The position numbers and the translations under genes are program-made. A model generated the notes under the pieces. It was given only the letters and a program-made list of their open reading frames with translations. It did no database searches and had not been told where the DNA came from. 64,000 nt of DNA. It comes from Aurelia coerulea. Lineage: Eukaryota > Cnidaria > Scyphozoa > Semaeostomeae > Ulmaridae. This document shows, piece by piece, positions 22,605 to 34,600 of the stretch (its first letter is position 1; the number at the start of each line of letters is the position of its first letter). Location: the NCBI GenBank assembly GCA_039566865.1, contig CM076961.1, forward strand, positions 5,091,501 to 5,155,500. The letters run 5' to 3'.

Positions 22605-25600
22605 TATTCGTTCATTCATTACTCTATTTCAAGTAGCCTGGCCACTAAAGCTGATTTAGGCCTACTATGCATACCCCATCCAGGCATGCGACCCCTAATT
22701 TAACGTCCCTTCCAAAGGATGGTGAAGTGAGTTGCTTGGTCAGACATCTATCTGGAAGGTCAAACTTTCGGATTGCGAACTTGCGCGATCGACCATGCTC
22801 AAGGACGTACCCGGATGTACCAAGGGTAAGCCCTGGTAACAGCGGCTCCCCCATTTCATAGATTCTTTCAAGCGAATCTTTGTATTTATCACCAGACACC
22901 AGGTATTGCCTAAATTATATGAAGGGGGACAACCATCGACTCCCCCCCCCCTTTCGAATTCCTGGGTTACGTCGCTGGCTTAACTTCAGTCACCTAACGG
23001 AAACTGTACAATTGTAACTTTTCAATGGAATATAAAAAAACTGTATAAGCCGCATGCCCACTCCCCCACAACATTTCCATGCCGTTTTAAAATTGTGCCG
23101 GCATCGTGTGAACATAGTGTAATTCTGTATTCTTTCGTTCTTGCTGCTGCAGATTTCGTTGGCTTATTGTAGCATTATTGTAGCAAATCTTTATCAGACG
23201 TTGGATATTCCAGCTGGCAAAACTTGGAAAAAGCAGCCTTATCAAATTTATCTTGAATTGTAGCAAAAAATTGTCTGCTTCTTCTTGACGAAAATCAAGA
23301 AAGATTTGTCACTAAATTATTCATTTGGTTTATTCTTTGGTCAGATAATGTTCACTGAAGACTGCGTTGACCATCTTAGATTACCGTACCAACACACACA
23401 ATGGGCAATTTCTCTTCCACGGGATTGCGAAAAAAGCTTCACAATTTTGCTTTGAATTCTTTCTTTTGTCGCCGTCATTAGGATCGAATGCCGTCAATAT
23501 TCAAACTAAGTTCAAACCGTCTTTCGAGCAAGAGCTCCTGTGCCTGATAAATCTTATTCGCATAAAATCTGTTCGGATTCATTTGCGTTTACACTGTGTC
23601 GCACGAATTCTTTCCACTCTGCTCTTCCGTTTGCACTCTGCTGTAAACATGTACATGTAAAGAACCTACAGAAACTGCTCTTAGAAGTTTACAAAACGCT
23701 TCACGAATTAAATCCGTCATACCTCTGGGAGAATTTCCAAACAAAATCTATTACTTACAACTTACGAAAACAAGTTTTATGTGAGCTTCCTCAGAGGTCT
23801 CACACGATAAAATATGGGATAAACTCCCTAAGATTTAGGGGAGCCTGTGGAATACCCTAAACGATGCAAAGAATGTTGCAGCTTTCAAAAAGGAAATTAA
23901 AACTTGGGATGGAACCAATGTAAATAGACACTGAATTCCTTTGATTGTAAATTAGCATGTATTACTTTAGGTTTATTGTAAATAGTTGGTACAAATTAAC
24001 TTTATTCTTTTAAAACTATGTAAATACCCACTTTAAATAAATATATGAAATGAAATGGATCAACTGCAACAACAGCATAAACTCGCATTAATTTGATTTT
24101 AGTTATGTAAATTAGTTCCAATTATTGCAATGTAGAAGTAAAACTTTAACCAACATGAAACAAATTGACTCTTATCGTTATAATAAGCACGTTAGTTGGG
24201 CTATAATTCATTGTTTGAAATGCAACGTAGCTGAATCTCGGCTGAAATGGTGAAGAAAGGAGGGAAAGCTACTGATAGGGACACTAATGTCACTTGCACC
24301 CTCTTGCACTGACGAAGAACCATCAGCAGATTAGTGAGAGTACGATCTAATTCACGAGTACGGTCTCTATTGACTAGGAATGAGAATTGGCGCCAATTTC
24401 ACGACTCAATGAGTTTGGAGGCCCCCTCTTGAAAAAGCCTCTTTGCAAATCAGAATTAACCTCGTAGACGATGTCAATAAAATTTGTCCACATAAAACTG
24501 CTTCCACAGTAGACTTACGAGATAATCCCAGTTATCGCAGCAACGACAACAACAACAACATATTTTCCATCAGTCTATCAATAGCAATAACTACGAACTA
24601 TTTCCACAGTGCACTATCTGAATTAATATAGCCCACTTTCCTATGTGAACTAGGTAGTTTTGCTCGGAAAGTCGCTGGTGCGTATAGCATGGGTCCACCG
24701 TAAATATGATGCCAATGGTGAAGGTGAAGGTAAAAATGCGTTTTTCAGCGCCAAGCGCTGGGATTGCAGAAATAGAGCAGACCTAATCGAGTCCGCCACA
24801 CCTTGTCATGACGCTCAAGTGGTGGGGTCCTACCGGGTATCGAACCCACTTCACCTGACTGTTCTGGCTGCAAAGTTAGAGGATAACACCACCACTAAGC
24901 CTATCTGAACAAAGTTTGATCCCTTGATGCGAATGAAATATATCGGGCACAGATTAAACGGACCTAACTTTATGTATTACTCTTTCACAGACTTTGTTCT
25001 TCTTCTACGGTGCTGGTGCATTCCTCAGTCCCCTTGTCGCTGGCAATTTCTTGAGTGACGATTGCAATAAAGGTGATGCTGATGCACTAAATGAATTTGC
25101 ATTTGCTCGACGGAAGCGCCATAATGGAATTGGAAAATCGCACTGGTATAGTAGAACCAAGGACAGTGAACTGCATTTCTCTGCTGAGAACCCAAATCAA
25201 CATGAAATAATTAGGATTACATCATCAAATGTGCATTATTCCTATTGGATTATATCATTATTACATGTAAGCGAATCGTACTGAAATTTATTTGTGTGAG
25301 ATTTTAGCCTAAAGGCCCCTGTTACACGATGAGCTTTTACGTGAAACTTGCTTGCAATGGCATTGCGAGATAAGTTTCACTGGGGGTGTTACACGGAAAT
25401 TTCAGAGAAAACTCTACACTTCTTTGGTGCAAAGCGAATCATACTTCTTTTTATTTATATGAGATTTTAGCCTAACAGCCCTGTTACACGATGAGCTTAA
25501 CTTACTTGCAAAATGGCGTTGCGAGATAAGTTTCACTGGGGGTGTTACACGGAAATTTCAGAGAAAATTCTAAACTTCTTTTGGTGCAAGCCGTTGCCTG

Positions 25601-28600
25601 AGTAGAAATGAGTTCTACCTTTCTTTAACCTGCCTCGCAACAGAAAATCTGGCAACTCGTCATCAAATTTCGGGGCATTGCAAAGTGCAATATATTGTGA
25701 AACTTATCTCGCAACGCCATGTAACATGATCTTAAATATTCTTTCCATTTCCACATATGCAGGAAAGCCAAACAGGTAACATGAAAGTGAAGAGAAAGTC
25801 ACGGCTCGACGGCTGTGGGCCGCCGGAAAGGTTTGCTCATTAAAGGGGCCGGATTTTCGTAAACGAACCAATTTTGCGGGACAATGCGCGCTTCGTATCA
25901 AATGAGACAAATTATCAATGGCAGACTGTTATCACGCAGCTTCGAAGTTCGAAGCAGATTGAAATTAGAGCAGTTATTGGCTTTTTCGGTTTCTTACATT
26001 TCTTATTTATCATGGATGATATTTAGTAGATTCATTACACGAGTCCTTGTTTTCGCTTCATTCCCCCCAACGATAGCCTGCGTGCAGCCTCAACTCCTCC
26101 TCAACGGAAAAGGAGTTGAGGCTGCACGCAGGCTACCCAACGATGCCCCAAATACCTAACGGTAAATAACAATTCAATTGAATGAAGCGAAACTTAACGA
26201 ATGTAATCAATCTAGAGATTTTGTACGATGTTGTTGGTCTTGACAAAGATAAAAAACTTGGAAGCATAAGGTGGTAACATTTTCTTAGAAGATAGGTGCA
26301 TTTGCTCTAAAGAATTAACAGTCGTTCCAGAGGTATTCCGAACTTTATAAATGAAAGTGTATCATAATCATCAATTTTCTCTAACCTGCAAGTATCAAAA
26401 ATTTATTTTATTCTGTTTCTGTTTCTTTCAGATACTTGTGACGTTTGCCTTGATTTACCTATACTTTGTTGAGAAAAGAGAGAGACAGAGAAGAATAGAA
26501 TGGGATATTACTAATTCAATGTCATCTGAGGATGGAAGCAGGAGAGGTAAACACTGCAAAATTTGATGTCAACCCAGGCCTAAACACATTGGGGAATTCT
26601 CAATAGGAGGGGGGGGGCTAGGATTCTTTTTGCAAAGGGAGGAGGTGTCGCTTAAACTGCTAAGTAGGTAATGCTTTTCATTCACCCAGTATCGAGATCG
26701 GCGTCTGGAGGAAGGTTGGACCTTCTTCTGGACTGTGTCCCAAAAAAATTGTGCCCCGTTTGTGTGGCTGCTGTGGAGGAGGTATATATTTATTTTCTCG
26801 GTTTTTACACCGTTGCATAGGTCAAGCTTCAAATTAGAGATTGAGATCCTTTCTGAGTCAATCTGACAAGTGGGTGCTGATTTATGCAGAGGAAAGGTAA
26901 ATTAAAGGCAGTCTGTCACGAATCTGATTCGCCGCAATAAAGTCAGAGCTCAACACAACGGATGTATAATTGAATCTGTGCCTTTGGAATAAAGGAAGGC
27001 TGACCGTTATCACTTTCTACGGCTGTAGAAATTCATTAAGATCAGTAGCCATATATTGTCCTATTCCTTGAATTGTCCTTATCACCCAATCAGATGCATG
27101 ACAGACTGCCTTTGAATGCTTGTTTCTTGAAAGACAGCACTTCTATTGTTCTCCAGCAATATAAAAAACCAGTAATGTTTGAAAGAAAGGTTCCAGCGAG
27201 TAAAAACCCTTTCTGGGTAAGAAGTGAGAAAAATAAAGCTACAGCTCCTCCACAGCAGCCACACAAACAGAGCAAATTCTTTTTGGGACACCCTGTAGTC
27301 TTCATGTATTCCTTTTAATTTCAGGATCTGCATCCGCTTCGTACGGCGAAGACACAGTGAGTTCAATTCGAAGTGAAATAGACCCTGAGATCAAAGGTCC
27401 CGTCATTTGTATTACAGTTTGGATAGCAATGATGGTCTTCATCTCAGATGGTTTACAAGGATCGTTTGGTGCATATATTTATACTTATGCAATTAAAAGT
27501 GGTAATGGTATTACCCCAGATGATGCGGCGTACCTTAATTCACTTTTCTGGGTAAGTTCTAGATTGCTTTCGCTTTATGTCATGTGATGCCGCATAAAAA
27601 GTAGTATGGTGCATGTATTTATACCAATGCAATTAAAAGTGGTAATGGTATTACCCCGGATGATGCAGCGTACCTTAATTCACTTTTCTGGGTAAGTTAT
27701 AGCTTGCTTTCGCTTTATGTCATGTCATGCCGCATACGACAGCATATGTGTATAGTGTATTGGGCGGTGGGGACTCTGGAGGGGGATCAGTGGTGGTAGC
27801 AACTGCTGTCCCTGTTGCTCTCTCGTCCGGGATTCCTGTTGTTCAGTTTCATGCGCCTATGCTGGCCTGACATCCAATGTGAAACATATCCCAGTATTTA
27901 TCAGTAATTAATCGTATTTGTGGCTTTTTGTAGTTGTTAACTTAATTTTCATCTATTTGCATGTCTTTATGTTAATGGCCACGAGGATAGTAATTGTCTT
28001 TTGCTACCTGTGGTGTCGTCCATGTAGTGTTGTATAGTCGTATACTAATTAGAAAGTCAAAGAAAGTGAAAATGTAAAATCGATAGGATTCTCATGAGAT
28101 GAAACATTCGTTAGTGACAACGGAGCCAAAGCGGAGCACAAGACTAAGTTATTCTTAGCAGAACTTTCGATCAATTAAAAGAGATTAGGAAATTTGTGTT
28201 AACATATCCCCATTTACCTCCAGTATGAAAATGAAAGAACCATTTGAAGTTTCAAAACCTACAAGAATCCATAAATACCTAAATATCGGTGCCAAACAGT
28301 CTGCACAAGTTGGCAACGCAGCCCGGGGGGAGGGGGTACCTAGTATATTCGTCCGACGGGGATGTGCCGTTTTTCAGGGTATCGTTTTCACCTATTTTTT
28401 TCTAACACAGGCTATGAAAAGAAAGAAATTTTTCTAGAGCAGGTTGTCAAAACATGTTAAAGGGGGATATTTTGTTAGATCAGGTCGTTTTTCGGTCAAA
28501 TTATTTTGTTTTGGAGTATACTTTTCACCAATTGTTTCTAGAATCGGTTATCATTTGGAGCGAAAATTTCTGAAGCAGGGCAAAAAAGATTTTTTCGTGG

Positions 28601-31600
28601 GCACAAGCACAACCCCCCGTACAAATTTAAGTCAAGTACCCCCCCTCCGGGCAACGCAGTAACCTTACAACTGTTCTAAAATCTTTTTTATATCTCTTTA
28701 CAGGGTTCGGTGGCACTTGGTCGATTATTTGCAATATTCGTATCCATCTATGTTTCACCAAAGATCATGTTATTCGTCGACATAGTGAGTATCAACAATA
28801 TGTTTCATCCTTCTAGCAAGCTTCTTTTATTTATTTATTTTTTACAGATATTCTAAATAAAATTTTACAATACACATTACGAACTACGTTACTTACAAAA
28901 TTAACCCCAGGGAGCAAAAGGCTATGTCTACCACGAAGCCATTTACAAACAAGTTACAAAATCAGGTGGCTTATGAAGGGATGGGTAAGTGATTACAGAA
29001 ATTCACTCGAATTGACCAGTTTCATTTATATAGGGATAAAGTGTAACGTAAGCTCAAGAATATGTCTACTTTGTGAAATGGGAAAATCTTTATTCCCATA
29101 CAATAAAAGTTGTAATAAAGCTTCATTTGCAAGATTTATATATCCAAGTGGTCGTACTAATGCATAGATTCCAGTCAGGAAGTCTTGTCTTTGTACCTAC
29201 ATCAAAGCATGTAGGACAGTTTGGATTCTACAAAGTCATTTTGGAGCAACAAGTTAACATCGAGTTGCAATGAAAACAAGGACAGTCCACCCTTATGGCC
29301 GAAAATTATTTGCACTTCGTAGAGCCGACGCATACATGTGGGATAAACTCGATTCAGAAATGAAATTTACCCCTTCGCTCCAGTAATTCAAACGAAACCA
29401 AAAGCTTTGAATATTCAAGGAAAGCTGATCTCCCAGGGTGGGGTACTTGACTTAAATTTGTACGGGTGCAGGGGGTACCCAAGAACATTTTTTTTAACCA
29501 TGCTGCAGAATTTTTCGCTCCAAATGATAACCGATTCTAGAAATAAATGGTGAAAAGTATACTCTAAAAGAGTCCGAAAAACGACCCGATCTAACAAAAT
29601 ATCCCCTTTTGACATGTTTTGACAAGCTGCTCTAGAAAAATTGCCCTCTTTGATACCCTGCACTGGAAAAAATAGGTGAAAACGATACCCTGAAAAATGG
29701 CACATCCCCGTCGGACAAATATACTAAGTACCCACTCCTTCCCCCCCAGGCTGATCTGCATCGCAACTATAATCTTTCTTTTTTCTTTTTCAAGCCGAGT
29801 GCTTATTTGATATGAAAGTTGTAAATAAAATAAAAAAAATGAAATTTCAATATGAATTTTCGTTTTTTCGTTTCGTATCGTTTCGTTTCGTACTTTCGTG
29901 GGCACACCCCGCACCCCCGTACAAATTTAAGTCAAGGAGCCCCCCCCCCCGGGAGATCAGCTTTCCTTGAATATTGAAAGCTTTCAGTTTCGCTTGAATT
30001 ACTGGATCGAAGGGGTAAAGTTCATTTCTGAATCGAGTTTATCCAAGATGTATGCGTCGGCTCTACGAATTGCAAATGATTTTCGGCCATAAGGGTGGAC
30101 TGTCCTTGTTTTGATTGCAACTCGATGTTGACTCCAAAATGACTTTCTAGAATCCAAACAGTCCTAAATGCTTTGATGTAGGTACAAAGACAAGACTTCC
30201 TCACTGGAATCTATACATTAGTTTGACCACTTGGATATTTAAATCTTGCGAATGAAGCTTTATTAAAACTTTTATTGTATGGCGACAAAGATTTTCACAA
30301 TTCACTGAATAGATATATTCTTGAGCTAACGCTCCATTTTATCCATGAATATTTTAAAATTCAATATCTTACCTCAATATGAAAGTTGTAAATAGATTTA
30401 TGAAAATAACTGTTTAGGCTTATTATCACCTTCTTTTTCTTTTGCTGGGACAGTTTTGGTCTTTCTTTATACATGTCAGTTGTTCATTGTAGGCTTTTGT
30501 GTTTTATAAGCAAAAAATATTTCTTTTTTAGTTTTAGTCTTTTTATTTGGGAGGGGGTGGGGGGCTCTCTCTCTTTCGATTAGTTTATTTGTTAGAGAGC
30601 TCCTCCTTAGACAAATACATCTAAGTACATCTTTTGCCTTGTAATCTTCCCTTCGTTAATTTTTGATTGTATTGTAGTTTGTAGTTTGTAGTTTGTGTCA
30701 CGTATGCATATTAATTGTTTATTTTAAAGGGAATAGACATAGCTATATCTCGTAGCCGCTATAAATAGGCCAAAGAAACGCCCACAAACCCATTGTTTCT
30801 TCAGCTACACAATGAGACCGGATGCGTCAAAGTTGTCGAGTATAATAGAATATATTTTTGACCTGGCCCGGGCCAGCTTTTAACTATGTCGTATGTTGTA
30901 TTCTTATACCGGGTGTCTCAGAAAAAAGTACCCCCTTTTGACTGGAAATAGGAACAAAACGATAAGATATCATTGCTCACCGACTTCACAGCTAAATGTA
31001 TCCATCTTCAACTTAGATGCACACACCTTGTATTTAAAAATCATACACCAAACACCGGAGATACACGTTTGCAAAGTCAAAATTTACAGTGCACCGGAAA
31101 CCAGAGGTTTTGACAAAGGCCCTAACCATGATTCGTATCATGGAAATTTTCCAAAGCACCTATAAACTTTAGTTTTCAGTTTTTTTGTATTTGAAAAGAA
31201 TAAAGGACACATGGGCATGGCCCTGATTAAATGAATATAGTAAAAATGTGGTAAGAATGATAAAGTCCTGCCACACCTCCAAAATAAGCGTGCATGTGCT
31301 CCTATTCCTTGTCTTTGATACAAAACACATGGGATAGAACGCAATGCACGGACCGATTCCTAAGAAGAAAAGTCATTTCGAGAACAATTGAAGTGATACA
31401 AGGTTTGATTCTTTTCAAAAATAAAAACTAAAATTCATTGTTGAAAATTCTTTTGCGAAGTGTTATGTGATGTCAAATCATGGTTAGGCCCTTTCTCAAA
31501 ACCTCTGGTTTCAGGTGCACTCCAAATTTTGACCTTGTGAACTCATATCTCCGGTGTTTGGTGGACGATTTTGAAATGCAAGGTACGTGCATTTAATTTG

Positions 31601-34600
31601 AAGATCGACAAATGTAGCTATGAATCCCGAAATTTTATGGTTTTCTTCCCTTGCTCGGTCAAACGGGGGTACTTTTTTGAGACACCCGGTATGTACTTAG
31701 ATATGTTTGTCAATGAAACTGAAACTGAAGTTGGAAAGCAGTTGTTTAACTTGTTACTGAACTGAATTGTATCCCAAGGTAAACATTTTAAAAAGAAAGG
31801 AAAAAGGAGAAAAGAAAGCGACTAAAACTATGCTTTGTATCTGCAGGTTGGATGTCTCACATCAACAATAGTAATGTATGTTATGCGACATCATATCATA
31901 TCATTATGGGTAGGAACAGCTACTTTCGGATTGTGTCTAAGCAACATATTTCCTACTAGTGTATCTATGGCTGAAGGATATTTCAGGCTTACAGGTTGGT
32001 ATCAAAGTTGTGCTAAACTTAGCAACATATTTCCTGCTAGTGTATCCTGATATTTTGCAAACAAATCATAGAAATGAATTGTGCATAGACTGATGTAAAA
32101 TCCAGCTAAGTAACACAATTTTTGGGTCACATCCCTTGCCAGCAGAATCACTATAATTTTCGAGAATTTCTATCGATTTTATTGTGACGTCATAACAAAA
32201 TGGCGCAGAATTCAAAAAACAACATCAACGTTCGGAATCTACATGGAAAGTTGCTCTAAAAGAACTCCAAGAGAATAAAATAGGCAGAGCGGTAGGGTTC
32301 CATCTCGTTACGCCAAGGAATGTTACCAACAAAAATGTGGTCTTTTGGAAACTTTTGGAAACGACCAGGGATAAAGAGCTGTTTAAACCTCTTTATCCAT
32401 GGCCACGACTGTGGATGAAAGAATGAAAGACGAAATCAATCGTTGATCAAATGATTAATTGATTGAGTTCTGAGCTGTATTCCTGTAGTTAATGGGCAAT
32501 GAGCCCAATTCATAAAGAGAAATAAAAAATTAATTTGACCAAGGCCTTCGTCTTTAGTTACCATTAAGTCTAACTTCGATTACCGTATACAACTTGAAGA
32601 AATGATCGTTTCCCTGCAAAAAATGTGCTAATATTGTTTAAATGTGATATGTAACTATTTGTTTTCACATTTGAAGCCTTTCTGATCTTCTCTGAACCAT
32701 TTAGCTTGATTTAAATGCGATATTTGGCTCACAATTCGCTAACTGCAAATGTGTTCCAGTGTTTGGATCGTGAAAAGGATTCCCTTTCGCAGCGCATCCT
32801 CCCACGCATCTGCCATCTTCCAGAAAAGTAGCGCGCCGTCCCAGACCTCTGTGAAAAGGTCTATTGCATCAATGATTCATTGATTTGATTTTTGATTGAT
32901 TGTTGACCAACCAACGGATGTAAGATTGACTTATTTCTATTTCTCCACAGGCACAATCACGTGCATATTCGTAGTATGCTCTGGATCTGGAGAAATGACA
33001 ATTCCCCTCATCATAGGAAAACTATTCGATGTAATTGGTCCATCTGGATTCCTTGGAATTAGTTGCATTCTCTGTTTTGCTGCTGTTGGAATCTATGTCG
33101 CTGTCATAGTAACGGGAAGGGGATTGGCGAGAAGACAGTATGAATTAGGTAAGTAAAGTGTCTCTCCGCCTGCACGGAGCCATGAAATTTGAGGGAAGCA
33201 GGGTTATGTTGCACTGCAATATTCAGGCTTGACATTATCATATGCAAAGCCCTATGAATGATTCGATGAATTGTAACAGGGTAGTAAGAAGTCAAATTTG
33301 CAATTTGCGATTTGCGATTCTTTTCTTTGGTGTAGTGCCTGTAGATATTTAAATATTATTGTTGAATTGTAACTACCACTCGCAATGGGAGCAAGATAAC
33401 CACGTGTTCTCTCCCGATACGAATGGTACACAGTACTGTAAATTATGTATTCTTCTTAGATGTTTCATGGTGATATGAAAAAAAACTAAATAAAACAATC
33501 CTTATTTGAAAAACAAGGATAGATTTTGTAAGACAATAGCATGCAATACTTTTGTTGACATGTGAATTCAAAGTGATTAGCGGTTGCAGACAAAGGAAAT
33601 CCTCTCAACCATAAATTCAAAACAAACAAAGCCGCAAAAGTTTCTCTGAAACCCAAGTAGCTAGCGCGCTCGTTGTGCATTCCAGAAATTGTTTTTAAGA
33701 GCAAATATGAGCATATATCGAAAGAAGAAGAAGGATATATCTACACATCTACCACGGGCATTTTATTTCTTTGGTTCAGAAGCCGAGCAGTAAGTGTTTT
33801 CATTACACCCAAAAAAGAAGAGAATTGAATCGCCTCCCAATCGGCTTTTGAACCAAACAAATTAACTGCCTGAGGCAGATGTGTAGATATATCCTTCTTC
33901 TTTCGATCTATGCTCATGTTTGCTCTTGAAAACAATTTCTGGAATGCACAACGAGCGAGCTAGCAACCTGAGTTTCAGAGATACTTTTGCGGCTTTGCTC
34001 GTTTTGAATTACTGGTTGAGAGAATTTCCTTTGTCTGCGATCGCTAATCGCTAATCGTTTTGAATTGCGGTGTCAATCAAAACCAACTCGTGCTATTGTC
34101 TTAAAAAGTCTGGCCTTGTTTATTTGAAAGGCTACTGCTCACGGCATATCAAGGCAAGAATGTTGGCAAATATATCATTCAATGGTATGTTGGAGATGTT
34201 CAAATCCATTCTAAAATTTACCTGACGGAGATAGCCCACTTCCTTATCAAATTATGAGGAATTTTCTCAAGAAATATCCTTCAAGAAACCTTCAAATCAC
34301 GACCAAATCTTCTGCCTTGAAGCTTTTGATGCTTTAGCGCACCTGTAATCCCTTTGGGAGAATGAAAATGCCGTCCCTGGGAGCATGACACCATTATTCT
34401 GAACGATTTCATCCTCTCAAAGAGGATAACACGTGCTAAAACGTGTAGAAGTCATTGCTGTAAGGCAGAAATATTAGGGAAATTTGGTCATGATTTTAGG
34501 CCTGTTTTGAAGGTTTTCTTCCGAAATCCCTCATAATTTCAGAACGGAGTAGCTGATTTCAGTCATGTTGATTTTAAAGTGGATTTGAACATGTCCACTA

